From: a virus
Strand: one strand, 5' to 3'
Length of the DNA stretch: 64,000 nucleotides
IMG/VR virus record: IMGVR_UViG_3300023112_000012
Span: 1 to 64,000 of that record
Shown here: positions 39,240 through 47,650 of the stretch, piece by piece
Numbering within the stretch: position 1 is the first letter of the stretch
How the letters are laid out: each line of letters opens with the position of its first letter
The notes under the pieces: generated by a model
Database searches by the model: none
What the model was told of the DNA's origin: nothing
The model's input: only the letters and a program-made list of their open reading frames with translations
Translations under genes and position numbers: made by a program

Positions 39240-39255
39240 AATTAAGGAGATTATC

Positions 39256-39870
39256 ATGAAAACTACTTTAGGGAAAATAAAATCTTTCAATCCGTGTGTA
39301 CCCGGCTGGAAAAAATTATGTAAATCTTTAGGGACAACAAACCTAGATACTGAAGTTTCAATACTTCAGATTTTAGAAATCAATGGTGTGGAAGATGCTT
39401 TTTGGGCACTTCGCACCCAAGAATATGAAGACTACTGTATTGTCATTGCGGATATTGAAGAATCTACACTTCATATTTTTGAGGAAGAACATCCTAAAGA
39501 TGTTCGACCTAGAAATTTAATTCAAGCTATTAGGAATTACAAAGTACGTAAAATTTCTAAAAAAGAACTTATTACATTTCATAATTCTGCTTGTATTGCT
39601 TATAATGCTGTTGCCTATGATGCTGTTAATACTACTACTGCTGCTGCTACTGCCGCTAATGCTGCTGCTTCTGTTTATGCTGCTGATGCTGCTAATGATA
39701 CTGATGTTGATGCTACTTATGCTTATGCTGCTGTTGTTAGTGCTGCTGTTGCTGCCTATTATGCTGCTGATGCTGATAATGCTGTTGATGCTGCTGATGC
39801 TTATGCTTATGCTAAAGAAAACCAATGGGAGATTAATGAAAATATATTAAGAAAACATTTGGAGAAATAA
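39256..39870 (+). CDS. CVPGW-domain protein with Ala/Asp/Tyr low-complexity repeat
   Basis: 204 aa. The N-terminal half (PCVPGWKKLCKSLG, then ILEINGVEDAFWALR) matches a family found in phages and bacteria (sometimes called putative immunity protein) that often has Ala-rich helical repeats. Residues about 115-190 here consist almost wholly of A, D, V, Y, N, T, encoded by GCT-like triplets. First gene of the operon. Function unknown. Confidence 0.6.
   Translation: MKTTLGKIKSFNPCVPGWKKLCKSLGTTNLDTEVSILQILEINGVEDAFWALRTQEYEDYCIVIADIEESTLHIFEEEHPKDVRPRNLIQAIRNYKVRKISKKELITFHNSACIAYNAVAYDAVNTTTAAATAANAAASVYAADAANDTDVDATYAYAAVVSAAVAAYYAADADNAVDAADAYAYAKENQWEINENILRKHLEK
39600..39815 (+). repeat. 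Imperfect triplet repeat (GCT/GAT/GTT)
   Basis: About 216 nt of near-continuous GCT, GAT, GTT, ACT, AAT codons within the gene above. Slippage-prone; copy number may vary between isolates. Confidence 0.7.
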
Positions 39871-39871
39871 T

Positions 39872-40054
39872 ATGAAAAAAGATGATCAAGTAAAAGTTTC
39901 TTCGATTAATGAAAAATTAGATTTCATTGATGGTAAAATTGGAACGATTAAAGAAATCGTTAATTCTTTATATAAAGGTCAAGTAATATATAAGGTATTA
40001 TTTGATAAAATTGGTCATCTATACATAAGAAAAGAGTATCTCATAGTATTATAA
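39872..40054 (+). CDS. Small hypothetical protein (KOW-like look)
   Basis: 60 aa, KVSSINEKLDFIDGKIGTIKEIV then YKVLFDKIGHLYIRKEYL; beta-rich, possibly a small nucleic-acid-binding barrel. Ribosome site TGGAGAAATAAT. Confidence 0.45.
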   Translation: MKKDDQVKVSSINEKLDFIDGKIGTIKEIVNSLYKGQVIYKVLFDKIGHLYIRKEYLIVL

Positions 40055-40075
40055 ATTTATATTAAGGAGAATGTC

Positions 40076-40282
40076 ATGAAAGTTAAAAGATTAAGTAAAA
40101 ACAGAGTTCAGGTAAATGAGAAAGTTATCTTTGTTAGAACATGTAAATCTGATGAAGAAGATTTTAATTTTCATAATGTAAAAATATACAAAAAATGTTT
40201 TGGTGCGGAGATTGACATCAATTGTACTAAAACAACATTAAGAGTAATTAATTTTTTAAATGAAGAAGGAATTAAACAATGA
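40076..40282 (+). CDS. Small hypothetical protein
   Basis: 68 aa, Lys-rich. AAGGAGAATGTC upstream. Its stop overlaps the metallophosphoesterase start. Unrecognised. Confidence 0.45.
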   Translation: MKVKRLSKNRVQVNEKVIFVRTCKSDEEDFNFHNVKIYKKCFGAEIDINCTKTTLRVINFLNEEGIKQ

Positions 40283-40770
40283 GTAGAGATTATTTTTTAG
40301 CAGATACACATTTTTATCATGAAAACATTTTGCTTTATGAAACGTTTAGAAGTCAATTTGCTAATATTTTTGAAATGAATAAAACTATCATAAAAAATTG
40401 GAATAATAAAGTTTCAAAAAAAGCTAGAATATGGTTTTTAGGAGACTTCAGTTTTGGAAACAAAGAACAAACAACAAATATTTTGAACCAATTGAATGGT
40501 GAAAAAATACTAATTCCTGGAAATCATGATAGAAGACGAACCAGAACATGGTGGCTGAGTGTTGGGTTTGATAGGGTTATTGAATATCCAATCATATACA
40601 AAAATGAATATGTGTTGAGCCATGAACCAATTGATATTGGTTTAAAGAATATACATGGTCATTTGCATTCAAAAATTGTTGGAAAAAATGGATTTGTTTG
40701 TGTGAGTTGTGAACAGGTTAAATACACACCAATTCACTTTGAAGAGGTTAATATGAGGTTTGAACAATGA
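40279..40770 (+). CDS. Metallophosphoesterase
   Basis: 163 aa. Motifs LADTHFYH, FLGDFSFG, IPGNHDRRR, LSHEPID and GHLHSK: a complete small calcineurin-type phosphoesterase. Likely acts on a phosphodiester or nucleotide; substrate unknown. In the operon of unknowns. Confidence 0.75.
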   Translation: MSRDYFLADTHFYHENILLYETFRSQFANIFEMNKTIIKNWNNKVSKKARIWFLGDFSFGNKEQTTNILNQLNGEKILIPGNHDRRRTRTWWLSVGFDRVIEYPIIYKNEYVLSHEPIDIGLKNIHGHLHSKIVGKNGFVCVSCEQVKYTPIHFEEVNMRFEQ

Positions 40771-40844
40771 AATATACAAAAAGAAATTGTGTAATGTCAA
40801 CTATATTAAGTTGTCATAATAATTGTATGAATATATTCTTTTGA
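40767..40844 (+). CDS. Possible 25-aa peptide
   Basis: ATG overlaps the upstream TGA; Cys-containing (CVMSTILSCHNNC). Short; the overlap style is the only support. Confidence 0.25.
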   Translation: MKYTKRNCVMSTILSCHNNCMNIFF

Positions 40845-40859
40845 AATAAGGAGGATTAA

Positions 40860-41144
40860 ATGTTAATATATAGAATGTGTTGTCAAGAAGAGTTTGAAGA
40901 TATAATTAATAAACCATCTTTGAGAAGCAGATTTCAATTCTATGCAACAAATATAGAATGGTTAATAGAAAGGGTTTGCGATGGTAACTTTAACAATTCC
41001 AAATTTAAACCATCTAAATATGCACATTTGGTGGTTTTCGAGATTTCCAATATAGATTTAAAACATTTTCGTAAACAGGGAATAAATGAATTGATTTTAG
41101 ATAGAAGAGATATTAATTTGATTCAATTTAGGAGGATATTATGA
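40860..41144 (+). CDS. Hypothetical protein
   Basis: 94 aa. 'IYRMCCQEEFEDIINKPSLRSRFQFYATNIEWLIERV' then 'YAHLVVFEISNIDLKHF...NELILDRRDINLIQF'. Looks like a conserved phage family with conserved R, F, W, E, D-R-R; function unknown. AAGGAGGATTAA upstream. Confidence 0.5.
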   Translation: MLIYRMCCQEEFEDIINKPSLRSRFQFYATNIEWLIERVCDGNFNNSKFKPSKYAHLVVFEISNIDLKHFRKQGINELILDRRDINLIQFRRIL

Positions 41145-41168
41145 GAGAGATTAAATTTGGAGGGGTAA

Positions 41169-41528
41169 ATGAAAGAAATAGATCATAAAGCCAATTCAAT
41201 AATGTTTTTATTGCAAATAATAGAACGTGAATTTTTAAATAACATTTATACATTTGATAATTTTGGAAGTGATACAGTTCAATCATTTTCTGTTAAAACT
41301 CTTAGAAAATTTAATGAAATGATTGAACTGCCACACATAATTAACAAAGAAGGGAAAAAATGGCATCATATAGATAATACAGATCCAGAAGTTAAAACAG
41401 TAACTGGATCTGTAAAACGGTCATATCATGAACCAACATTTCAATATAAAATTTTTTACATGTATGATGAAAAATCTAGAGGATCAACAACATTATATTA
41501 TGCATATACAGTCACGGAGGGAGAATGA
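41169..41528 (+). CDS. Hypothetical protein
   Basis: 119 aa, ATG after GGAGGGGTAA. His/Tyr-containing beta-rich C-terminus. No family. Ends overlapping the next start. Confidence 0.45.
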   Translation: MKEIDHKANSIMFLLQIIEREFLNNIYTFDNFGSDTVQSFSVKTLRKFNEMIELPHIINKEGKKWHHIDNTDPEVKTVTGSVKRSYHEPTFQYKIFYMYDEKSRGSTTLYYAYTVTEGE

Positions 41529-41926
41529 AAACAATATATGAAAAAACAGATTTAAACGTTTACGAACCAGAATTTGTATTGAAACAAATTCCTTCTTTAC
41601 ATGCCACGGAAATTGATAGAATGACCAATTTAGTGACAAAATATAATAATAAAAAATCTGAATATAATAAATTAAGAAAAGGAAGAATTGAATTTTATAT
41701 GCTCAGTGATGAAGCAGAATATGATATTCAATCTATAATTAAATCAAAGGAAGATAGAGATATTTTTCTTAAAAATTCAAACGAAGAAATTATTGAACTT
41801 GAGAAATCAATTAAGGAGTTGAAAAATAAAATTGATGAATGTGAAAGAAATATAAATTATCTTAAAGGTGTTGGATTTAACATTCAGACAATGTTAGATT
41901 ATCAGAAATTTAGAAACGGACAATGA
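41525..41926 (+). CDS. Coiled-coil hypothetical protein
   Basis: 133 aa. Residues about 80-120 form a coiled coil (EEIIELEKSIKELKNKIDECERNI). ACGGAGGGAGA upstream. Function unknown. Confidence 0.5.
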   Translation: MKTIYEKTDLNVYEPEFVLKQIPSLHATEIDRMTNLVTKYNNKKSEYNKLRKGRIEFYMLSDEAEYDIQSIIKSKEDRDIFLKNSNEEIIELEKSIKELKNKIDECERNINYLKGVGFNIQTMLDYQKFRNGQ

Positions 41927-41938
41927 GAGGAAAAATGA

Positions 41939-42070
41939 ATGGACTATGGTGAAATTAGAAGTGATTTTTTAGAATTAACTTATCAACTTAATGAAGTAAG
42001 AACAAATCAGAAAAAAATTATTGAAATGATTGAGAGTTTGAAAAAACATTTATCAGAAAAAAATGAATAA
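41939..42070 (+). CDS. Small coiled-coil protein (43 aa)
   Basis: MDYGEIRSDFLELTYQLNEV then QKKIIEMIESLKKHLSEKNE; ATG 41939, AGAGG 9 nt ahead. Converges with the endonuclease gene at 42073. Confidence 0.4.
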   Translation: MDYGEIRSDFLELTYQLNEVRTNQKKIIEMIESLKKHLSEKNE

Positions 42071-42072
42071 TA

Positions 42073-43218
42073 TTATATTAAATTTCCTTTACCATCAAAA
42101 ATCATAAACATGAATTCATATCCTTGATTCAAACATGCTTGTCGCTTTGCTAGATTTTTTTCAAGATTAACTTCATATGTATAAGTTGATTTTACTTCTA
42201 TTATTAAGTTTTCAGAAGGAATGTAGATATCGGGTGTATATACTCTATTTTTATCTTCAAATATATACTTAATTTTTGGAACATTTGTTGATTTAGTGAT
42301 AATATCACTTTCTTCATACAACTCAACTAGAAAATCTAATGCTAAATGTTCATATCCTTGAACTAGTCTTGTATTGCCACTAGGCATTGTGTATTGTTTA
42401 GAAGTAAATCTTGATTTTTGATTTTTTTCAAATATTTCTGGATTATGCATAGGATGATCAACGCCATATCTTTCTTGACATGTCTGTTTTGATTTTTCTT
42501 GTTTGTCTTCAGATTGTAAATAATATTCACATCCATATTTTTCTTGACAAGTTTGTTTTAATTTTTCTTTAAATTCTTTTGTTTGCGAATAATGATCAAC
42601 ATCATATTTTTCTTTTATTGTTTCTTTCATTTTGGTTTTCACTTCTTTAGATTGAAGTGGGTAACTAACTCCATGATTATTCATACACGTTTCTTCTTTC
42701 TGCTTCTTTATCTTTGGATCTTTGCTAGGATTACTAACTCCATGATTATTCATACACGTTTCTTCTTTCTGCTTCTTTATCTTTGGATCTTTGATAGGAT
42801 GTTTATATCCAGTTCTTTCAAAATATGTTTGGTTTGATTTTTCTCTAATTTCTTCTGATTTTAAAGGGTTTGTAACTCCATGATTTTTCATGCAAGTTTC
42901 TTCTTTTTGTTTTTTTATTATGTCAGATTTACTTGGGTTATCAACACCATAATTCTTTAACCATGTTTCTTTAGTCTTTTTTTGTACTTCTTTTGAATTA
43001 GTAGAACACTTATTTGAACAAAATCGTCTATATCCTTGTCCAATACTTTTAAATCTTGTTTCTTTTCCACATTCTAAACACACACCTTCATTTTCTTGTT
43101 TAAAATATGTATCATAATATTTTTTAGATTTCATTTTATGAGTTTTTAAATGATTTCCTAAACTTTGAAAACTTTTAAACTCTCTTTCACAAATCTGACA
43201 TTTAATTTTTTCTTTCAT
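42073..43218 (-). CDS. Putative homing endonuclease: C2H2-type zinc fingers, HGV repeats, PD-(D/E)XK-like domain
   Basis: 381 aa. N-terminus has CxxC-H-type finger (CQICEREFKSFQSLGNHLKTH) and a CxxC...C zinc motif (CLECGKETRF...CSNKC), then repeats of about 23 residues with 'KKQKEETCMNNHGVSNPS', then a C-terminal nuclease-like core YTPDIYIPSENLIIEVKSTYTY (D...E-V-K). This domain order is known from phage free-standing endonucleases. It lies opposite to flanking genes, an insertion typical of homing genes. Ribosome site GAGGTTGAATC. Confidence 0.65.
   Translation of the reverse strand: MKEKIKCQICEREFKSFQSLGNHLKTHKMKSKKYYDTYFKQENEGVCLECGKETRFKSIGQGYRRFCSNKCSTNSKEVQKKTKETWLKNYGVDNPSKSDIIKKQKEETCMKNHGVTNPLKSEEIREKSNQTYFERTGYKHPIKDPKIKKQKEETCMNNHGVSNPSKDPKIKKQKEETCMNNHGVSYPLQSKEVKTKMKETIKEKYDVDHYSQTKEFKEKLKQTCQEKYGCEYYLQSEDKQEKSKQTCQERYGVDHPMHNPEIFEKNQKSRFTSKQYTMPSGNTRLVQGYEHLALDFLVELYEESDIITKSTNVPKIKYIFEDKNRVYTPDIYIPSENLIIEVKSTYTYEVNLEKNLAKRQACLNQGYEFMFMIFDGKGNLI
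42664..42793. repeat. Tandem repeat, 61 identical nt with 69-nt period
   Basis: 42664-42724 and 42733-42793 are identical, encoding two HGV repeats of the endonuclease. Recent duplication of the module. Confidence 0.85.
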
Positions 43219-43232
43219 GATTCAACCTCATA

Positions 43233-43240
43233 TATAAATA
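43233..43240 (+). promoter_or_regulatory. Orphan late motif (TATAAATA)
   Basis: Exact motif on the plus strand but no late gene follows until small ORFs at 43394. May be chance. Confidence 0.3.
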
Positions 43241-43247
43241 GATTAAC

Positions 43248-43305
43248 AGGGGCAAACATCAACCTCGTTTGCAAGTTCATTGTGCGTCAACACAATGAAC
43301 ACCCT
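43248..43305 (-). ncRNA. Three-way-junction element, copy 2
   Basis: Minus strand: P1 AGGG/CCCT (43302-43305 with 43248-43251), P2 GTTCATTGTG/CACAATGAAC (10 bp, 6-nt loop), P3 GCAAAC/GTTTGC (6 bp, 9-nt loop), with two-base linker. Same architecture as copy 1, different arm sequences. It precedes the endonuclease gene at 43218. Confidence 0.65.
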
Positions 43306-43335
43306 TTCTATTATTTATTTTTATTTAAATAATTC

Positions 43336-43363
43336 TTGACATTCTTTAAATTATAAGTATAAT
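43336..43363 (+). promoter_or_regulatory. Early promoter, class A
   Basis: TTGACA (43336-43341), spacer 16 ending ATAAG, TATAAT (43358-43363), then the leader GTTGTTCTTTGGAGG. Confidence 0.75.
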
Positions 43364-43393
43364 ATATTAAAGTTGTTCTTTGGAGGAATAAAA

Positions 43394-43477
43394 ATGGTTC
43401 AGTTAATTTCAAAAATGATTTCAAAAATAGAAGAATTAGATAAAAAAATAGAAAACTTGACAAATAAGGAAAAATAA
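43394..43477 (+). CDS. Small coiled peptide (27 aa)
   Basis: MVQLISKMISKIEELDKKIE, ATG after TTTGGAGGAATAAAA. The second promoter overlaps its 3' end. Short but has an excellent ribosome site. Confidence 0.4.
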   Translation: MVQLISKMISKIEELDKKIENLTNKEK

Positions 43478-43484
43478 GTATAAT
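43457..43484 (+). promoter_or_regulatory. Early promoter, class A
   Basis: TTGACA (43457-43462), 16-bp spacer ending AATAAG, TATAAT (43479-43484). Drives the gene at 43510. Confidence 0.7.
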
Positions 43485-43509
43485 TAAATAAAAGTTAAAG
43501 GAGGTGATA

Positions 43510-43872
43510 ATGAATGATTTAGAACAAAAGATATTTAAGAAAATCAATGAAATTACTTTATGTAGATTAAAAGAATCTAATTTTATAGCTAAAGGATATA
43601 TTAAATATAAAGATTATAGTATTAGTGTTATAGAAGTAAAAAATATTATTGATGATACTGGTGATATTGATATATGTTATGAAATTAAAGTTAAGTTAGA
43701 AACAACAACTAAAAATAAAATTATTTTTAAAAAAAGAATAGAAAAAAATAATAAAGAATTTAAAGATAAAATAAACACAATTGAATATTTTTTAACAGAA
43801 ACAGAAAGAATTTTCAATAGACGTGAAAATGAAAGAATAGAAAAATTTCAAAAAGAATTTTTGGAGGCATAA
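43510..43872 (+). CDS. Hypothetical protein
   Basis: 120 aa from ATG 43510 (AAAGGAGGTGATA; the GTG at 43504 is in the ribosome site). Lys-rich with beta middle (IDICYEIKVKLETTTKNK). Unrecognised. Confidence 0.5.
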   Translation: MNDLEQKIFKKINEITLCRLKESNFIAKGYIKYKDYSISVIEVKNIIDDTGDIDICYEIKVKLETTTKNKIIFKKRIEKNNKEFKDKINTIEYFLTETERIFNRRENERIEKFQKEFLEA

Positions 43873-43873
43873 A

Positions 43874-44188
43874 ATGTTGAATCTTCATGTAGAAAAAAAG
43901 GTATATTCAAGTACATTTGAAATACTAATTGCTAAGAAGCCTATGTTTCTTAGAGTTGGTCCAGTTGAGATAAGATCAAAACATGGATGGCTAATCGTTT
44001 ATCAATATGATTCAGAAACAAAAATTTATCCACACTCTAAAGAAATATTTTTAGGAAATGATTGTTCACACAAAGAAATAACAACAAAAATCACCGATAA
44101 CTTTGATATTAAAGAATTTGAAGAAGAACTTAGATATGTTATATCAATGTGGAATAAAATGTGTGAAGAAAATGAAACTAATTTCTAG
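43874..44188 (+). CDS. Hypothetical protein
   Basis: 104 aa. Beta-rich N-terminus, C-terminal helix. TTGGAGGCATAAA upstream, one nt after the previous stop. Unrecognised. Confidence 0.45.
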   Translation: MLNLHVEKKVYSSTFEILIAKKPMFLRVGPVEIRSKHGWLIVYQYDSETKIYPHSKEIFLGNDCSHKEITTKITDNFDIKEFEEELRYVISMWNKMCEENETNF

Positions 44189-44198
44189 AGGGAATAAA

Positions 44199-44585
44199 AT
44201 GAAACGAATTTTAAAAGTTTATGAAGAAATTAATAAACAAATGATAGAAGAAATAATAGATGAACCAATAATTAATTTTCAAAAAATAATTGCTTCTAAT
44301 GATTCTATAAGTAATAGTTTAGTTATATCATTTGATATTAATGACAAAGAATTTTTTATTCAATTTGATGAAAATTTATTTTATAAATTAACACATTCTT
44401 CAACATTGTGTCAGTGTGATATTGAATTTTATTTGAAAGTCAATAAAATAGTTCAAGATTTAGATAAGATTGATAAAGGTCCAATTGAATTACAAGCTGA
44501 AGAATTATATAAAGAAATTGACGAATTTAATCAAGAATATCAAATGCTAGATGTTAAATATCTTTTTAATACTGGAGATTATTAA
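44199..44585 (+). CDS. Hypothetical protein upstream of gp46
   Basis: 128 aa from ATG 44199 (AGAGGGAATAAA). Acidic (pI low by composition), helical ends. Its TAA overlaps the gp46 ATG. May be coupled to gp46 translation. Confidence 0.45.
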   Translation: MKRILKVYEEINKQMIEEIIDEPIINFQKIIASNDSISNSLVISFDINDKEFFIQFDENLFYKLTHSSTLCQCDIEFYLKVNKIVQDLDKIDKGPIELQAEELYKEIDEFNQEYQMLDVKYLFNTGDY

Positions 44586-46681
44586 TGTTTAAAAAATTAA
44601 TTCTTAGAAATTTTTTATCAGTTGGAAATAAACCACAAACAATTAATTTTAAAGATGGGATTAATCTTTTATCAGGTGAAAATGGTGTTGGAAAATCAAC
44701 AATTATTAAAGCATTAAAACTAATTTTGTTTAATAATGTTGGTGATAAAAAATCTAAAACAGAATTAATTAATTGGGACAATAAGAAAAATATGTTTGTT
44801 GAATTACAATTTACAAAAAATAATTTAGAATATATTGTTGGAAGATCTTTAAAATGTAAAGATAAAGATGATTTTTATTTGTTTAAAGACGATAAAAAAC
44901 AAAATTTTTCAGATGAAAAAAGTTTTTCAGATGATATTCATAAATTATTAAATGTTAATCCAAAAATTGCAAGTCAAACAATTTTTCTTGATGCTGAATT
45001 TTATGTTCCTTTTTTATCATTAACTAAAGATAAAAAAAGAGATTTTATTAGACCAATTTTTGATTTGATGAAATATGATGAAATGAAAGAATTAATAAAA
45101 AAGGATATAAAAATACTTGATAATGAAATAAGTAATTCAACTCAAAATAAAGCAATTCTAAGTGAAAAAAAGAACACTGTGATTGTTTCTATAGAAAATC
45201 AAAAACAGTCTTTATATGACGATAATTCTAATCGAGAAGAACTATTAAAAACATGTTTAGATGAATTAAAAACATTTGAGACTGAAAAAGATAATTTTAC
45301 ATTGTTAGATTCTGATGAATATGAGAAAAAGAATATTGATTTGAAAGAAAAACTTTTAAAATGTGAAAAAACAATAATACGAAAAGAAGCAAATAAAGAA
45401 AAGGTTGAAGAATCTAAAAAGTCAATTGAGAAAAAGAATGTTGATTTGAAGGAGAAAAAGAAAGAATTATCTGAAAATGAAAATATAATCTATCAAAAAC
45501 CTTTAACACAATTGATTATAGATGATATTAATTCTAAAGTTGAACAAAGTAAACTAAATCTATCAAATATCAAAAATGAATCTAATCTATTATTTAAAGC
45601 AAATAAATTCTATGAGAAAAATGATGAATGTAAGGAATGTGGGCAATTTATCAATGAAATATTTAAAGCTGAACAATTGAAAAATAATAATAAAATAATA
45701 GATAAAAATTTAAAATCTTGTGAATTAATTAAAAAAGAACTAGAAAGACTCAATGATCATAAACAACAATATTCAAAATATGAAAAAGAATTAAAAGAAT
45801 ATGAAAGAAATGTTTATGAAAATAATATCAAGATTAAACAATTAAATGAATCAATAGCACAATTAGAAACAGATATAAAAACTGATAAATCAAAAATTGT
45901 TGAAATTGATGAAGAGTATATTGAAAAATTACATAAAGCAAAGACAAAAATTGAAAAAAGAATTGAAGAAAATAATAAAATTATTTCTAAATCAAACGAA
46001 AACAATTCTAAATACAACAAAATTATTTCTGATATCTCTTTAAAGAATCAAGAAACTAAATCAAACGAAAAAAGAATTGAAGAAAATAATATAAAAATTA
46101 AAACATTAAATGATGATACACAAGTAAAAGAAATAGAAGAAAGAATTGAAAGATTGAATATTTTTATTGAAGAAAAGAACGACAAAAAGAATAATTTATT
46201 AAATCTTCTATTGTGTGTTGGAGATAATGGTATCAAAAAATATATAATTGGAAAATCAGTTCCATTTTTGAATCAAATTGCTAAGAAATATTGTGAAGCT
46301 ATTAATTCTAAGTTTATGATCAAATTTAATAGAAATGGGCTAGATGTTGATATTGTTAGAAGAGGAAAAAATGTTTCTTTTTGGTCACCATCATCTGGGC
46401 AAAGACAACGATTGAATTTAGTTATTATGTTTGTTTTCATACAATTCATGAAAATTAAAACAAATCAGACTTTTCCAGCTATTTTTTTTGATGAAATATT
46501 AAATAGTTCTTTAGATGAAAATGGGATCAATGATTTGTTAGTGATATTAAAAGAATTGAAAAATGATATTTCATATATATACTTGATATCACATGATAAT
46601 AATACAAAAGCGTTATGTGATAATGAAATTAAAGTTGAAATGAATGGCAGATTTACAAATTATAAACAATTGGAGAATTAA
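44585..46681 (+). CDS. Recombination nuclease ATPase gp46 (SbcC/Rad50-like)
   Basis: 698 aa (T4 gp46 560 aa; here longer coils). Walker A SGENGVGKSTI (residues 30-40), long coiled coil with the Zn hook KECGQF (Cys349 and Cys352), ABC signature SSGQRQRLNL near 604, Walker B PAIFFDEIL. Partner of gp47 (11315). It processes DNA ends in recombination-dependent replication. Confidence 0.9.
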   Translation: MFKKLILRNFLSVGNKPQTINFKDGINLLSGENGVGKSTIIKALKLILFNNVGDKKSKTELINWDNKKNMFVELQFTKNNLEYIVGRSLKCKDKDDFYLFKDDKKQNFSDEKSFSDDIHKLLNVNPKIASQTIFLDAEFYVPFLSLTKDKKRDFIRPIFDLMKYDEMKELIKKDIKILDNEISNSTQNKAILSEKKNTVIVSIENQKQSLYDDNSNREELLKTCLDELKTFETEKDNFTLLDSDEYEKKNIDLKEKLLKCEKTIIRKEANKEKVEESKKSIEKKNVDLKEKKKELSENENIIYQKPLTQLIIDDINSKVEQSKLNLSNIKNESNLLFKANKFYEKNDECKECGQFINEIFKAEQLKNNNKIIDKNLKSCELIKKELERLNDHKQQYSKYEKELKEYERNVYENNIKIKQLNESIAQLETDIKTDKSKIVEIDEEYIEKLHKAKTKIEKRIEENNKIISKSNENNSKYNKIISDISLKNQETKSNEKRIEENNIKIKTLNDDTQVKEIEERIERLNIFIEEKNDKKNNLLNLLLCVGDNGIKKYIIGKSVPFLNQIAKKYCEAINSKFMIKFNRNGLDVDIVRRGKNVSFWSPSSGQRQRLNLVIMFVFIQFMKIKTNQTFPAIFFDEILNSSLDENGINDLLVILKELKNDISYIYLISHDNNTKALCDNEIKVEMNGRFTNYKQLEN

Positions 46682-46683
46682 AA

Positions 46684-46935
46684 ATGTTTCTAAATGATAT
46701 AAAAATAAGCCGAGTGAATAGTATTCAGTTTTGGGTTGCATTAGAAATAGCTGGAAAATATATAAAAGAAAATGAAACAGAAAAAATATACAATGATACG
46801 TTTTTTCTGTATGAAAGAAATATTAAAATAACAGGAAAACATCCGATAAAAATTAAGCGTGGATATAATAATTATTGGTTAACATGCAGAAAAACAAAAA
46901 CAATGTATATTATAGAAATAAGAAATGCTATTTAA
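46684..46935 (+). CDS. Hypothetical protein
   Basis: 83 aa; ATG after GGAGAATTAAAA. Beta-rich end (YWLTCRKTKTMYIIEI). Unrecognised. Confidence 0.45.
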   Translation: MFLNDIKISRVNSIQFWVALEIAGKYIKENETEKIYNDTFFLYERNIKITGKHPIKIKRGYNNYWLTCRKTKTMYIIEIRNAI

Positions 46936-46960
46936 TAAATAAACAAAATAGGAGGTAATC

Positions 46961-47317
46961 ATGAGTTTATTAAGAAAACAACTGTTGTATATAAAAGACA
47001 ACATAATTAAAAGACGTTATAAATTAAAGGAATTACATAACAAGAAAAAAGAATTATCAATACAAATTTCAGAAATCAAACAAACACTCTTAGATAATAT
47101 TACAGAGAAGAAAGATGATAAGGGTAAGGCTCTATATTCTAATGCAACAAAACGTGATTCGGCACTGAAATATGCGCTTGTAGAGCATAAAGAATATAAT
47201 ACAAAATCTAAACTTTTGGTTGATCTTGAAGATGAAATAAAAGAATGTGAAATTGAATTAGATAGTTTTAAAATTGATATGAAAATTGAAGAAATTTGTT
47301 CTAGGTATCAGGTATGA
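46961..47317 (+). CDS. Coiled-coil protein
   Basis: 118 aa; two coiled-coil segments and the central motif KGKALYSNATKRDSALKY that resembles a family conserved in phages. Possibly binds DNA or a replisome partner. AGGAGGTAATC upstream. Function unknown. Confidence 0.5.
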   Translation: MSLLRKQLLYIKDNIIKRRYKLKELHNKKKELSIQISEIKQTLLDNITEKKDDKGKALYSNATKRDSALKYALVEHKEYNTKSKLLVDLEDEIKECEIELDSFKIDMKIEEICSRYQV

Positions 47318-47649
47318 ATATAAAAAAATCGTACATAAAATATATCAAAAAAAAATTTGAATATATTAGTTATCTTGATGATGATGGAAATGGTGCTGAA
47401 TTGGATATTAGAAAAAGAAAACTAACAATTCATGAAAATAAAGATTCACAAAATAAATTGAAATTACAATTCACACGGTCTTTGAAATGTTATAATTTTT
47501 TTGAAGTTGCAAAACAGATTTTGAAAATGGCATTAAGAAAAACATTTAGAGATGAATTTACATTTTACATTTGCACAAAAAAAGGCAATTGGGATTTGTT
47601 AAGTAAGTTAAGAAGTAGTGATGAAATGAAAATTAATGAAGGAGAATAA
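47314..47649 (+). CDS. Hypothetical protein
   Basis: 111 aa, basic; ATG overlaps the upstream stop. No family. Confidence 0.45.
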   Translation: MNIKKSYIKYIKKKFEYISYLDDDGNGAELDIRKRKLTIHENKDSQNKLKLQFTRSLKCYNFFEVAKQILKMALRKTFRDEFTFYICTKKGNWDLLSKLRSSDEMKINEGE

Positions 47650-47650
47650 A

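Noticed and set aside
39517-39825. Ser/Ile-rich open frame antisense to the Ala-rich gene
   Set aside because: It is the reverse reading of a triplet repeat; the plus frame has a ribosome site, promoter and family match.
40860-41144. ADP-ribosyltransferase (DarT-like) identity
   Set aside because: Only scattered R/E residues resemble the family; no convincing fold motif.
41141-41188. 15-codon frame after the 40860 gene
   Set aside because: Too short and overlaps the next ribosome site; no other support.
42664-42793. CRISPR-like array
   Set aside because: Repeats are contiguous, in frame and encode protein modules; no spacers.
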